Shown piece after piece: positions 41,652 through 52,023 of a DNA stretch of 64,000 nucleotides. How positions within the stretch are numbered: the first letter of the stretch is position 1; each line of letters starts with the position of its first letter. This stretch comes from Candidatus Thioglobus sp. (GTDB lineage Bacteria; Pseudomonadota; Gammaproteobacteria; PS1; Pseudothioglobaceae), in contig JAOMCO010000001.1 in assembly GCA_028345055.1 (NCBI GenBank), forward strand, positions 99,437 through 163,436, written 5' to 3'. The position numbers and the translations under genes were made by a program. The notes beneath the pieces are model-generated. The model saw only the letters and a list, made by a program, of their open reading frames with translations. It made no database searches and was not told the origin of the DNA.

Positions 41652-44600
41652 TTACGAGAAAATTAATTGACTTACTGCAGGACAATAAATCGCAGCCTTA
41701 ATAGGGAAGTCAAAGAAATCATCTAAAACTTCTTTATATTTTTCAATCTGTGATTGATGTGATATTTTTTGTCGCTCTATAAACTTATCTAAAGTTTCAC
41801 CTTCATTAACTGAGGATGTTTTAAAATCTATAATCCATAAAATTCCATCATCAATAAATAATCGATCAACAATAACTGTTTGTTGGGCACTTCTGAACTC
41901 TGCCTCTACTTGAGTTGATTCTCTGTATTTGAAAATCCACTCAAAATTATCGTCATGCTTTGTTTTAGAGAGTATTTCTGAAATTGAAGTTCTAAATGTT
42001 TTTAGCAGTTTTGATGGTAGTCCCATTTCCCTGAGTCTGGTTTCAATTGATGATAAGGGAGGATCAAATTTTTCAAGCTCCAAATAATGATGAACAATTG
42101 TCCCTAAAGCACCTTGATAAATTAAATCTAAAGTTTTTGGATTATTTTTTTGCTCATCACTATTATGAATACTATGATTTTTAAAAGGGATTATTTTCTT
42201 AACTCTTAAAAGTTTTGGCGCACTCAGCTCTTTTGAAACTGTATGGCCTTGAGCAATATCAAAGTCTAAATTTTCCTCATAATGGCTACTCAATAAAGAT
42301 AAAAAAGAGCCATTTGCAACCTTACCATTTTTTGACACTGAGCCCAATAAGTGAATCTTGTTCTTGGCACGACTCATAGCAACATAAAGAAGCCTCATTA
42401 ACTCAAAATGGGATTGCTGTTTTTTTAAATATTGCAAGTAAAGGTAGGTTTTGTTTTCTTTACCCTCATAAGAAGGCTTTATTGGAGACAATAAAACCTT
42501 GTTACCTGGGAATTCTTGAATTTGAATTAAAGGTAGATTATCACTCCTTCCTCTTTTCCCAAGACCTGGAATGATAACTGTATCAAACTCAAGACCCTTC
42601 GACTGATGAACAGTCATTAACTTAACATTTGAAGAATAAGATGGGGCATAGAGATCTTGAAGCATTGACTCTATGGTCTTAGCATTAAGGGTCTGGTTCA
42701 GCTCACAATGATTCAATAATTCAAGAAATTGGGTCTTGATTGATTTTTCAATACGAGTGAGTTCATTTTCATTAAATAACTGGTTCATAGTAAAAGAGAA
42801 TCGCTCTACAAAAGAAAACTTTCCTTCAGCAGAAATAGCATCTCTTGTTGCAAAGTAGATATGCTGACTTCTTTTAATACAATCTGAACTAATTCCCTTA
42901 ATAGAGTCTAAATCCATTAACTGACTATAAATAGTTTGGTCATTTGATTGACTTAAAATTAACAAATCATTGAGCCTAATTCCACACCAAGGAGATCTGA
43001 GAATAGCTAGCCAGGCAAGCTTGTCGCTCAAGCTTAAAAGTGCTCTTACCAAACTCAACAAATCTCTTGTAAATGGGTTAGACCTTAAAGATTCAGTTTT
43101 TAAAGACTCAAAATTTATTTTATTTTTTCTTAGTACTAAAGAAATTTCTTTAAGGTGGGATCTTGATCTAACTAGCACAGCAATTTCTCCCTCAGAGTCC
43201 TCTAAAAGAGATTCATTAATAATTTTATATACCTTCTCGGCCTCTTCTAGGTCATTATTAGGTCCAAATGCGTAAAAAGAGATTGCATCAGTTTCCTCCA
43301 CATCTGAAAATGAAACGGAACTTGCATATTGAATTGCCCCTTTTAGTAAATCATCATTTTGAGGGAAAATTTTAGAAAAAATTTCATTATTGGACTCAAC
43401 AATATTTTTATTAGATCTAAAGTTTGAGCTCAAAGTTAAGGATTTTATATTAAGTCTTCCAATTCCATTTCTAGCAACACTAATAAATATTCCGACCTGA
43501 GACTCTCGAAATTTATAGATTGACTGCATTGGATCTCCAACAATGAACATAGTTCTCTCTTCATTTTGTTGCCATCCTTCAATCAAACCTTCAATTAAAT
43601 TTAATTGCGAGTAGGATGTGTCCTGAAATTCATCAATTAGAATATGCTGAATTTGATAGTCCATTAATAAAGCAATATCGCTTACCTCTTGACGACTATC
43701 TAAAGCATTTATGGCCTTAATATTAACCTCTGAAAAGTCTTGTAAACTCTGCTCATCAAAAATTATTTTGAGCTTTGCAACACTTAACTTTAAGACTTGA
43801 ACAATATCTGAAATAGATTTTTTAATTACCTCGTTAAGATTAGCGCTTGGCAAATAATCTAAGTGGACAAGAAGATCTTTAAACTTTATTTGTGAATCGA
43901 GCCCTTCTAAGAATTCCTTAAACTTTACCTTTTCTTCATTTAATTCTGTCGAAAATCCAATTTTTACGTCAACCCTCTTTCTCCAATTACCATTATTTTT
44001 TGTTACTAAAAGTTCAGAAATAATTTTCCACTCCTTTAAATCTGAGATTTTAATTCCTGGAAGCTTGGTTATTTTTGATATGTCTTCTCTTTTATTATTT
44101 TTCAGTAAATTAAAAAATGAAGTGCTGAGTATTTTTTTGGCTTGATCCCTGAGTAATTCGAGATGGTCTTCAATCAATACTCTAGCAAAATCTTCTAGAT
44201 AACTAATGTCTATGACACCCTTAGCATATATTTTTGGAAGCCATTGCTCTCTTTTTCCAAGCATTTGCTCAATAAGACGATAAAACCTATCTACATCATT
44301 ATCAAGATAAAGCAAAACTGATGAGATGATTTCTTGATATTCATCGTCTTCTATCAACAGAAGTGTCTCTTTTGCAGCCTGACGATATATATTTTCATAT
44401 TCAAATGAATCAATAATCGTTCTTGGAGGTATTAGCTGATCAACAGATGGAAACCTCGATACAATCAAATTAGATAATGAGTCGATTGTAATAATTTTTA
44501 GACGTGAGGAGTGATTGATAAGATCCCATCCTTTCTTTTGAGATTGTTTTAAAACTTCATTAGCAAGATAGTGGGTTGTTCTTTTGTATTCTTCATCAGG

Positions 44601-44828
44601 TAGTTTTTTTGTTGCTCGATTTAGTGAACCAATGATTCGATGCTTTAGCTCATCCACTGCTCTATTCGTGAAAGTCATAACAAGTATATTTTCAGGCACT
44701 TCAGCAGAGCCAAGTAACTTCAAGTATCGTTGGGTTATGAGTTCAGTTTTTCCAGATCCTGCAGGAGCTTGAACAATAAATGAGTCACTTAAATTTAAGG
44801 CTTCATCCCTTTGTTTGTGGTCATTCAC
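41652..44828 (-). CDS. UvrD-type helicase/RecB-family nuclease (AddA-like)
   Basis: 1058 aa. SF1A helicase with Walker [16 protein letters not shown], motif II DEFQDTS, motif [15 protein letters not shown], motif [13 protein letters not shown] and motif [14 protein letters not shown]. The C-terminal PD-(D/E)XK nuclease has [20 protein letters not shown] with Asp and Lys. That makes it AddA-like: a helicase-nuclease for end resection of double-strand breaks. The AddB partner, normally adjacent, is not here; both neighbours (argS upstream, metC downstream) are unrelated. Its start overlaps the argS stop by 4 bp. Confidence 0.88.
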   Translation of the reverse strand: MNDHKQRDEALNLSDSFIVQAPAGSGKTELITQRYLKLLGSAEVPENILVMTFTNRAVDELKHRIIGSLNRATKKLPDEEYKRTTHYLANEVLKQSQKKGWDLINHSSRLKIITIDSLSNLIVSRFPSVDQLIPPRTIIDSFEYENIYRQAAKETLLLIEDDEYQEIISSVLLYLDNDVDRFYRLIEQMLGKREQWLPKIYAKGVIDISYLEDFARVLIEDHLELLRDQAKKILSTSFFNLLKNNKREDISKITKLPGIKISDLKEWKIISELLVTKNNGNWRKRVDVKIGFSTELNEEKVKFKEFLEGLDSQIKFKDLLVHLDYLPSANLNEVIKKSISDIVQVLKLSVAKLKIIFDEQSLQDFSEVNIKAINALDSRQEVSDIALLMDYQIQHILIDEFQDTSYSQLNLIEGLIEGWQQNEERTMFIVGDPMQSIYKFRESQVGIFISVARNGIGRLNIKSLTLSSNFRSNKNIVESNNEIFSKIFPQNDDLLKGAIQYASSVSFSDVEETDAISFYAFGPNNDLEEAEKVYKIINESLLEDSEGEIAVLVRSRSHLKEISLVLRKNKINFESLKTESLRSNPFTRDLLSLVRALLSLSDKLAWLAILRSPWCGIRLNDLLILSQSNDQTIYSQLMDLDSIKGISSDCIKRSQHIYFATRDAISAEGKFSFVERFSFTMNQLFNENELTRIEKSIKTQFLELLNHCELNQTLNAKTIESMLQDLYAPSYSSNVKLMTVHQSKGLEFDTVIIPGLGKRGRSDNLPLIQIQEFPGNKVLLSPIKPSYEGKENKTYLYLQYLKKQQSHFELMRLLYVAMSRAKNKIHLLGSVSKNGKVANGSFLSLLSSHYEENLDFDIAQGHTVSKELSAPKLLRVKKIIPFKNHSIHNSDEQKNNPKTLDLIYQGALGTIVHHYLELEKFDPPLSSIETRLREMGLPSKLLKTFRTSISEILSKTKHDDNFEWIFKYRESTQVEAEFRSAQQTVIVDRLFIDDGILWIIDFKTSSVNEGETLDKFIERQKISHQSQIEKYKEVLDDFFDFPIKAAIYCPAVSQLIFS

Positions 44829-46573
44829 ATTGACTCTGGGGCACTGACTCCAAGAATAGAAAGTCCATTTATGAGTATTTGCCTTGTAGCATGAATGAGT
44901 GATAGCCTTGCCTGAGTAAGCTCTTTATCATCAACAATGAACTTACAGGCATTGTAGTAACTATGAAAATGGGTTGCCAAATCTTTTAAGTAGTAAGCAA
45001 GCTGATGGGGCTCATATTGAACTGCCGATGATTCTAGAACGCTTTTATATCGACTAAGTTCTCTTAAAATGCTTTTTTCAATATCTTCTGTTAATAAGGA
45101 TAAATTAGCCTGACTTTTATCTAGTTCTAACTCTTTTTCATTAGCTTGCCTAAACACTGAGCAAATTCGAGCATGGGCATATTGAATATAATAGACAGGG
45201 TTCTCATTGGTTTTAGATTTAGCCAAATCTAAATCAAAATCCATATGTTGCTCAGATTTTCTAAGAATATAAAAAAAACGCGCAGCATCATTTCCTACTT
45301 CCATTCTCAAATCCTCTAATGTCACAAAAGAGCCACTGCGAGTAGACATTTGAACCTTACTCCCACCTCGATATAAGTTAGCAAATTGAACTAACAAAAT
45401 CTCTAATTTATTTGAGTTATGGCCCAGTGCATCTATTGAAGCTTTAACTCTTGGAATATATCCATGATGATCTGCTCCCCATACATTTATGATTTTGTCA
45501 TACCCTCTATCTAACTTTTCATTATGGTAGGCAATATCAGATGCAAAGTATGTATGATTACCATTTTCACGAACAACAACGCGATCTTTTTCATCTCCAA
45601 ATTTTGTCGTCTTAAACCATAATGCGCCATCTTTCTTATATAAGTTTTTACTATCCTTAAGCTTTGAGATGCATAACTCTGAATGACCATTGTCAATCAA
45701 TGACTGCTCTGAAAACCATTTTTCAAAAACTACTCCAAATTCAGCTAAATCATTTTTTATTCCACTCAGGATACTTTCGATTCCAACTTTAAAAATTACC
45801 TTAAAGCTTTCACCTAATATTGATTTTGATTGCTCAATTAACTGATCAATATGTATCTCTTTATCGCCACCTTCTAGGCCATCTTTAGAAACACTCTCAA
45901 AAAGTAAATCTGAATTCTGAAAAAATTCATGGCCACTATTTTCATAAATGACCTGAGCAATATCATTAATATATTGGCCTTGATAACCATTATCAGGAAA
46001 CCTTAAATTCTCACCACAATGAGTCAAATATCTCAAGTAGATACTCACAGTTAAAATATCCATTTGCCTACCAGCATCATTTACATAGTACTCATTGTCG
46101 ACCTTGAATCCAACACTTCTTAATAAATTTGATAGAGTAGCGCCATAGGCTGCCCCTCTTCCATGGCCAACATGCAGAGGCCCTGTGGGGTTTGCAGAAA
46201 CATACTCTAAGAGCACTTTTTGACCCTGACCAATTTTTGACCTCCCATACAATGAGCCTTGATCAAGAATATCATTTACAATTGAAGTGCTTGACTCCTC
46301 AGATATGAAAAAATTAATGAAGCCTGGGCCTGCAACTTCAATCTTTTTAATAAAACTTGTATCTTCTAATTGATCAATTATTATTTTTGCTAATTCAGTT
46401 GGGCTTTTTTTTGCCTGTTTGGAAAGCATTAATGCTATGTTGGTAGCGTATTCTCCATGACTTTTGTCTTTTGTATGATCAATTCTAACCCTGGAAGGCA
46501 TTTCATTGAGTATGCCTTTAGAAATTAATTCCTTAATGCACTTGATAAGTAAATCTTTTAATTGATCTTTCAT
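44825..46573 (-). CDS. argS: Arginyl-tRNA synthetase
   Basis: 582 aa, class Ia. Attaches arginine to tRNA-Arg. It has an N-terminal Add1 domain, the HIGH equivalent HVGH in [14 protein letters not shown], a KMSK-like loop QMSTRSG, and the DALR anticodon domain at the C-terminus. It is normal in length. Its end overlaps the start of the AddA-like gene by 4 bp. An A/T-rich 114-bp gap with no gene separates it from polA upstream. Confidence 0.97.
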   Translation of the reverse strand: MKDQLKDLLIKCIKELISKGILNEMPSRVRIDHTKDKSHGEYATNIALMLSKQAKKSPTELAKIIIDQLEDTSFIKKIEVAGPGFINFFISEESSTSIVNDILDQGSLYGRSKIGQGQKVLLEYVSANPTGPLHVGHGRGAAYGATLSNLLRSVGFKVDNEYYVNDAGRQMDILTVSIYLRYLTHCGENLRFPDNGYQGQYINDIAQVIYENSGHEFFQNSDLLFESVSKDGLEGGDKEIHIDQLIEQSKSILGESFKVIFKVGIESILSGIKNDLAEFGVVFEKWFSEQSLIDNGHSELCISKLKDSKNLYKKDGALWFKTTKFGDEKDRVVVRENGNHTYFASDIAYHNEKLDRGYDKIINVWGADHHGYIPRVKASIDALGHNSNKLEILLVQFANLYRGGSKVQMSTRSGSFVTLEDLRMEVGNDAARFFYILRKSEQHMDFDLDLAKSKTNENPVYYIQYAHARICSVFRQANEKELELDKSQANLSLLTEDIEKSILRELSRYKSVLESSAVQYEPHQLAYYLKDLATHFHSYYNACKFIVDDKELTQARLSLIHATRQILINGLSILGVSAPESM

Positions 46574-46687
46574 ATGGGCTAAAGATTGATTTCTTTTATG
46601 TTGCAGGATGTCATTTTAATTTATCTGGATATAAGCTCAGAACCAAATTATACGTCCAGCATCCAATTGATTGCATCAACATTCGCC

Positions 46688-49427
46688 CTAATGGGCTTCT
46701 TGCCAGTTTGACCCTATACCAACGTCTACTTCTAGAGGTATGCTCAGTTTTAGTGCATTTGACATTAAAGCTTTTAAGTTTTTTGCATACTCCTCAGCCA
46801 TTTTTTCCTCAAGCTCAAAGACAAGCTCATCATGGACCTGCATAAACATCTTTATCTCATAATCTTCTTTGTTAATCCAAGCTTGAATATCTAGCATTGC
46901 TTTTTTGATAATATCAGCTGAAGAACCCTGCATTGGAGCATTTATTGCCGTTCTTAATGCATGTTGTTGAAGCATTTTATTTTTAGAGTTAATTTGAGGG
47001 AGGTAAAGCCTCCTTCCTAAAACTGTTTCTACATATCCCTGAGACTTTGCCTTCTCTTTTGTTTCTTCCATGAATTTTAAGACACCAGGATAATTTGCAA
47101 AATAACCATCTATGTATTGCTTGGCCTCAGTCCTGGAAACATCAATCTGTTTAGCCAATCCAAATGCACTCATTCCATAAATCAAACCAAAATTAATAGC
47201 TTTAGCCTTTCGGCGCTGATCTTTAGTAACCATTGATATCTCTGTTTCAAAAACCTGTGAAGCTGTGGAGCGATGAACATCCTCATTATTATTGAAAGCC
47301 TCAATTAAGTTTTGGTCACCTGAAATATGTGCCATTATTCTTAATTCAATTTGAGAATAGTCTGCTGCAAGAATCACATTTCCTTTATCCGCAATAAAAG
47401 CCGACCTTATTTGTGCTCCCTGCTCTGTTCTGATTGGAATATTTTGAAAATTAGGCTTTGAAGATGAAAGTCTTCCAGTTGCAGTGACTGCTTGATGATA
47501 AGAGGTATGAAGACGACCAGTTCTTCTGTTTATTTGTCTTGGAAGTGCCTCTAAATATGTAGAATTTAACTTTGTTAAAGTTCTATAGGACATTATAAGA
47601 TCAACCAAAGGATGGTCTAATAACTTTAATGCCTCTTCATTTGTAGATGGCTGACCTTTGGCTGTTTTCTTTTTTAGGCTCAAGTCCAAAACCTTCCTCA
47701 CTGAATAAAATTTGTTGTATTTGTTTAGGTGATTCAAGATTGAATTCGTCTCCAGCAATCTCATAAGCCTTTGATTGAATCTGAATCATTTCTGTTTTAA
47801 TCTCATTTTGCTGATTAAAAAGAGATAACTCATCCAACTTAGCTCCATTCCTCTCCAGCTTTAACATAACTTTAATTAAGGGAAGCTCAATATTCTTATA
47901 TAGAGCTATTAATTTTGGGTACGCCTGCAATTTTGACTCAAATAATTTATTAAGCTCATTAGTAATAATGACATCTTCACATGCATAAGGCATGGCTTCA
48001 TCAATATTAACCTGATTAAATGTAAGTTGTTTTTTTCCACTTCCAGCAACATCAGAGTAATGAATAGTTTCATAGTTTAAGTAATGAAGTGCTAAGTCAT
48101 CCATATTGTGCCGTGTTGCTACCGAATCTATACAATACGATTTAAGCATTGTGTCATCTTTAATACCATTCAAATTGATATCTACATTGGCTAAAACATG
48201 AGCATCATACTTTAAATTTTGTCCAACTTTTCCAATTTCTGGACTCTCTAGTATGGGCTTTAAAGCTGATAAAACATTAGATCTAAGCAATTGAACGGGT
48301 GCATCTAAATAGTCATGAGCAACCGGCAAATAAAAACTATTTTGATCAACTAAAAATACGAATCCAACAATTTGTGCCTCCATATAATCAAGGCTATTAG
48401 TCTCTAAGTCAAAAACAAAAGATTCACATGAGGAGAGCTTTGATAGTAATTTTTCAAATTCATCTTCAATCAAAATAAGTTTTTTTGTATAGTTATCTAA
48501 AGATATTTCTGGAACATTAGTCTTAACCTCATCTACCTGCGGCACAATCTCTTTTGACTCTTCAATTTTAGAAGGTTTAGTATCACCTAATTGCTTTAGC
48601 CACATTGAAAAACCGTATTCTTTGTACAGTGCTATCAATTCTTCAGTATTTTCTCCAGGCTCATCTTCAAGAATATCAAAGGGCAGAGTCACGTCAAATT
48701 TAAGCTTAACTAATTCATAAGAAAGATCCAGCAAATCAAAAGACTCTCTGAGTTTTTCACCAACCTTTCCTCCAATCTTTTCAGCATTTGCTTTAACTCC
48801 ATCTATATCATTGTATAGATCAAGCCACTTTGATGCAGTCTTAGGCCCAACACTTGGAACACCAGGAATATTGTCTGAAGAGTCACCAGTCAAGGCCAAT
48901 AAATCTAAAATTTGATTAGGCTTTACCCCCATTTTTTCCTTAACATCCTCCTCGGAGAATAGTTTTCCTTTCATATCCAATTGTTTTATATTGTCTCCAA
49001 CGAGCTGAAATAGGTCTTTATCACCACTGGCGATGATAGTTTCAATTCCTTTTTCATTTGCAAATCTTGATAAGGTAGCAATTACATCGTCAGCCTCAAC
49101 ACCATCTTCACATAAAAAATGAAACCCCATTGCACGTACAATTTTGTACAAAGGCTCAATCTGCACAATTAAATCATCGTGGGCTGGACTTCTATTTGCC
49201 TTGTACTCAGGAAAAATATCATGGCGAAAGTTTGTGCCTTTTGCATCAAAAACCATAATGAGTTTTGCGCCTTGATATTTTCTTTGTAGATGTTTAATTG
49301 CATTCACAACTCCAAACATTGCCCCTGTAGGAAACCCACTATCATTAGTAAGGTTTTGAGAGATTGTTGAAAAGTATGAGCGGAATAAAAACGCAGTTCC
49401 ATCTACTAAAATGAGAGGTTGATTCAT
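46688..49427 (-). CDS. polA: DNA polymerase I, interrupted by a frameshift
   Basis: The first frame (49427 to 47637) encodes the 5'-3' exonuclease domain (VDGTAFLFRSYF, GDSSDNIPGVPSVGPKTA) and a proofreading domain with intact acidic residues (FDLETNSLD). It is correct to residue 584 (GLEP), then runs 12 wrong codons to a stop. The second frame continues as KKKTAKGQPSTNEEAL and carries all polymerase motifs: A (AADYSQIELRIMAH), B (RRKAKAINFGLIYGM) and C (QVHDELVFEL), ending WQEAH. Removing one A from the A6 run (T6 at 47670-47675 on the plus strand) restores 912 aa, close to the E. coli 928. It is probably a sequence error or slippage; a true split would leave the polymerase part without a proper start. 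Confidence 0.93.
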
Positions 49428-49542
49428 ACTTAAATTTTACATCTAAACAAAGATTTGATTCTTAGAAACTAGATTATGACTTTAATATTTCTAACTCTTT
49501 ATTTTAGGCTTGATAGTAATAATTGTTAGATAAAATACATGG

Positions 49543-50262
49543 ATGCAAGATGCTCTCATGACAATCAGCAATATAAGCCTTAGTCACAATGGTAAAAATA
49601 TTCTTGATGATGTAAGTTTTAAACTGCATCAAGGTGAATTTATTACACTCATTGGGCCAAATGGAGCTGGGAAAAGTTCATTAATTAAAATTTTACTAGG
49701 TGTCATTAAACAAGACTCTGGGAATATCACTTCTAACGCCGATATTAGACTTGGCTATACGCCTCAAATATTTACAGCTAACCCCTATATACCAATATCT
49801 GTCAAAGACTTTCTTACTTTGAATCAAAAGTTAGATAATCTTTTTATGCAGCAGACTTTTGATTTGACAGGTATTAACGAATTACTTAGATTGCCGCTTA
49901 AAAATTTATCAGGTGGCGAATTACAGAAAGTTTTATTAACTCGAGCATTACTTAATAAGCCAAATGTCTTAATACTTGATGAACCTGCACAAAATCTTGA
50001 TGTTGATAGTCAAATGCAGCTTTATAAACTCATCCAAGATATCCATCAACAACAAAACTGCGCAGTTTTAATGGTATCTCATGATTTACATCGCGTTATG
50101 AAAGAGTCATCACAGGTTATATGTTTATACCATCATATCTGTTGTGAAGGCCTTCCAGAATCAATTTTAAAGGATGCAAAATTTAATGATTTATTTGCAG
50201 ATCAAATTAATGAGTTAATGGCTACTTATGAGCATCATCATAACCATCATCATGAACATTAG
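49543..50262 (+). CDS. znuC: Zinc ABC transporter ATP-binding protein (ZnuC-like)
   Basis: 239 aa ATPase. Walker A GPNGAGKSS, Q-loop YTPQIF, signature LSGGELQKV, Walker B VLILDEP and the H-loop SHDLHRVM are present. The protein matches ZnuC in size and in its His-rich C-terminal tail (HHHNHHHEH), which could sense or store Zn. The permease (znuB) and binding-protein (znuA) genes are not adjacent; dapD follows 55 bp later with its own -10. The start is ATG 49543; an internal ATG at residue 6 is also possible. Confidence 0.88.
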   Translation: MQDALMTISNISLSHNGKNILDDVSFKLHQGEFITLIGPNGAGKSSLIKILLGVIKQDSGNITSNADIRLGYTPQIFTANPYIPISVKDFLTLNQKLDNLFMQQTFDLTGINELLRLPLKNLSGGELQKVLLTRALLNKPNVLILDEPAQNLDVDSQMQLYKLIQDIHQQQNCAVLMVSHDLHRVMKESSQVICLYHHICCEGLPESILKDAKFNDLFADQINELMATYEHHHNHHHEH

Positions 50263-50287
50263 ATAATCTCAAAACTCTTGTAAATGA

Positions 50288-50293
50288 TATAAT
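50288..50293 (+). promoter_or_regulatory. Candidate -10 box for dapD
   Basis: TATAAT 24 bp upstream of the dapD ATG, in the gap after znuC. No good -35 was found at normal spacing, so the call is moderate. Confidence 0.4.
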
Positions 50294-50317
50294 CGTCCCT
50301 TTTTTTAAGTTAACAAC

Positions 50318-51133
50318 ATGAAAGATATTATTGAATCAGCATTTGAGGACAGAAGTCACATAACGCCAGATACAGCAAGCTCTGAAGTCAAAGAAGCTGT
50401 TAATGAGGCCATACATCTTCTAGACTCTGGAAAAGCTAGAGTTGCTGAACAAAAAGGAGTAGGTGACTGGCAAGTTAATGAGTGGCTCAAGAAGGCTGTT
50501 CTTCTTTCATTTAGACTTACTGATAATGTCCCTATGCCCTCTGGCTTTACACAATACTTTGATAAAGTGCCTCCTAAATATGCTGATACCACTGAAAAAG
50601 AATTTCAAGCATCTGGTGTAAGGGTAGTTCCTCCAGCAACGGCAAGAAGAGGCTCATATATTGCCCCTAATACTGTTTTAATGCCTTCCTACATTAATAT
50701 AGGTGCTTATGTTGACTCCGGCACTATGGTTGATACATGGGCAACTGTTGGCTCATGTGCTCAAATTGGTAAAAATGTCCACCTTTCAGGAGGTGTTGGT
50801 ATTGGTGGAGTTTTAGAGCCATTGCAAGCTAGTCCAACAATAATTGAAGACGATTGTTTTATTGGAGCGAGATCTGAAGTCGTTGAAGGTGTCATTGTTG
50901 AAGAAGGAGCGGTTATATCAATGGGCGTTTATATTGGCCAATCAACCAAAATTTTTAATAGAATAACTGGAGAAATTAGTTACGGTCGAATCCCAGCTGG
51001 TTCAGTAGTTGTTTCAGGTAACCTTCCTTCATCAGATGGCAGTTACTCGCTTTATTGCGCAGTTATAGTTAAACAGGTCGACGCTAAAACAAGATCAAAA
51101 GTTGGAATTAACGAGCTACTACGAGGAATATAA
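50318..51133 (+). CDS. dapD: 2,3,4,5-tetrahydropyridine-2,6-dicarboxylate N-succinyltransferase
   Basis: 271 aa, close to the E. coli 274. Fourth step of the succinylase branch of lysine/meso-diaminopimelate synthesis. N-terminal helical domain, then a left-handed parallel beta-helix of hexapeptides ([61 protein letters not shown]) and the C-terminal [19 protein letters not shown] segment. A strong bidirectional terminator follows within 25 bp. Confidence 0.97.
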   Translation: MKDIIESAFEDRSHITPDTASSEVKEAVNEAIHLLDSGKARVAEQKGVGDWQVNEWLKKAVLLSFRLTDNVPMPSGFTQYFDKVPPKYADTTEKEFQASGVRVVPPATARRGSYIAPNTVLMPSYINIGAYVDSGTMVDTWATVGSCAQIGKNVHLSGGVGIGGVLEPLQASPTIIEDDCFIGARSEVVEGVIVEEGAVISMGVYIGQSTKIFNRITGEISYGRIPAGSVVVSGNLPSSDGSYSLYCAVIVKQVDAKTRSKVGINELLRGI

Positions 51134-51154
51134 CTTTTTAACTTATTCAAACAA

Positions 51155-51184
51155 TAAAAAACCCGCACAAGAGCGGGTTTTTTA
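51155..51184. terminator. Bidirectional terminator between dapD and the first small membrane protein
   Basis: The stem AAACCCGC / GCGGGTTT with a 6-nt loop, flanked by A-run and T-run, can stop transcription of dapD (plus) and of the 51204-51422 gene (minus). Confidence 0.9.
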
Positions 51185-51203
51185 TCGAGTTAATATGCTA
51201 TTG

Positions 51204-51422
51204 TTACCTGGTATAGATTTTGTATATTAACCCCGCAGCAATTAGTCCTACCAAGTTAGCAGAGCCCATTGCATTAATAATAGCAAGCAAGTGGCCAGTT
51301 ACATCGCCAGGAAGGAATGCAGCGTCAGCGCCAAAGATTATTTGAACAACTACTGCAAGTGCAATTACTGCTACGCCTGCTTCAGTTAATTTTTTTGCCC
51401 AACCAATTACATTGTCTAACAT
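51204..51422 (-). CDS. Small double-span membrane protein, copy A (unknown function)
   Basis: 72 aa. Amphipathic N-terminus (MLDNVIGWAKKLTEAGV), hydrophobic span 1 (about 17-32), a turn with the conserved AFLPGDV, and Gly/Ala-rich span 2 (about 45-68) ending in a basic tail (YKIYTR). It is about 59% identical to copy B, 435 bp away. There is no signal peptide or catalytic motif. It has its own near-consensus promoter, a strong SD (GGAGAG, 7 bp from ATG) and a terminator, so high expression is likely. I do not recognise the family; ion-channel, coat-like or bacteriocin-like peptides have similar outlines, but nothing decides between them. Confidence 0.78.
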   Translation of the reverse strand: MLDNVIGWAKKLTEAGVAVIALAVVVQIIFGADAAFLPGDVTGHLLAIINAMGSANLVGLIAAGLIYKIYTR

Positions 51423-51477
51423 ATCTTCTCTCCATTTGTTAAAAAGATAACCAGCATCTCTACCGATTGATGGACTT

Positions 51478-51504
51478 TTTATAGTATCAATATAACTATG
51501 TCAA
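51478..51504 (-). promoter_or_regulatory. Promoter of small membrane protein A
   Basis: Perfect -35 TTGACA (51499-51504) and -10 TATAAA (51478-51483) with a 15-bp spacer. The same elements and spacing recur at copy B, and the leader to the start codon (about 50 nt) is also conserved between copies. Confidence 0.75.
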
Positions 51505-51592
51505 GTTTTATAGATTGCATTTTTGAGAAAAAAGCCTTAATCTGTTGCATTAATAGGACTTAAGAGAAAAATATAAATATTTCTTCATACAT

Positions 51593-51621
51593 AAAAAAAC
51601 CCGCCTACTGGCGGGTTTTTA
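51593..51621 (-). terminator. Terminator of small membrane protein B
   Basis: Stem AACCCGCC / GGCGGGTT with a 4-nt loop, followed by U-run on the minus strand. The sequence after the ORF and the stem are alike in copy A. Confidence 0.88.
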
Positions 51622-51640
51622 TTGAGTTAATATGGAATGT

Positions 51641-51856
51641 TTACTTAAGGATTTGGTACAACAATCCAGCTGTGACCAATCCAACTAAGCCAGCAGCACC
51701 AAGTGAGCCAATTAAACCCATAAGAGTAGCAACAACATCACCAGGAAGGAATGCTACGCTTGAACCAAAGATTACTTGTACAACAATTGCAAGTCCTACA
51801 AGACCTACACCTGCTTCCGTTAATTTTTTTATCCAACCAGTTACATTACTTAACAT
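51641..51856 (-). CDS. Small double-span membrane protein, copy B (unknown function)
   Basis: 71 aa paralogue of copy A. It shares the amphipathic start (GWIKKLTEAGV), the span 1 core LAIVVQVIFG, the AFLPGDV turn, and span 2 with GLVGLVTAGLLYQIL. Conserved positions concentrate in the N-terminal helix and the turn; outer span residues vary conservatively, as in proteins kept by selection. It has a leader and SD (GGAGAG) like copy A and its own promoter and terminator. Function unknown. Confidence 0.78.
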   Translation of the reverse strand: MLSNVTGWIKKLTEAGVGLVGLAIVVQVIFGSSVAFLPGDVVATLMGLIGSLGAAGLVGLVTAGLLYQILK

Positions 51857-51911
51857 ATTTTCTCTCCATTAATTATAAAGATAACCGACATATTTGCCGA
51901 TTGGTGCACTT

Positions 51912-51938
51912 TTTATAGTATCGAAAACTGAGTGTCAA
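51912..51938 (-). promoter_or_regulatory. Promoter of small membrane protein B
   Basis: Perfect -35 TTGACA (51933-51938), a 15-bp spacer and -10 TATAAA (51912-51917). The downstream leader shares CAATCGG, GGTTATCTTT and ATGGAGAGAA with copy A. Confidence 0.75.
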
Positions 51939-52023
51939 GTTTTATTGATGAAAAAAAACTAAAAATAAACCAAAATTGGTTAAAAATCACCTAAAAGTTG
52001 CAAAAAAACAACAGATTTATGAT

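Noticed and set aside
47670..47676. dnaX-like programmed -1 frameshift at A AAA AAG in polA
   Set aside because: The frame change needed is +1 (loss of one A), which the -1 slippery mechanism does not give.
47637..49427. A stand-alone 596-aa exonuclease-type PolA protein
   Set aside because: The last 12 codons do not match the family, and the polymerase half follows directly in another frame; a single-base shift explains both.
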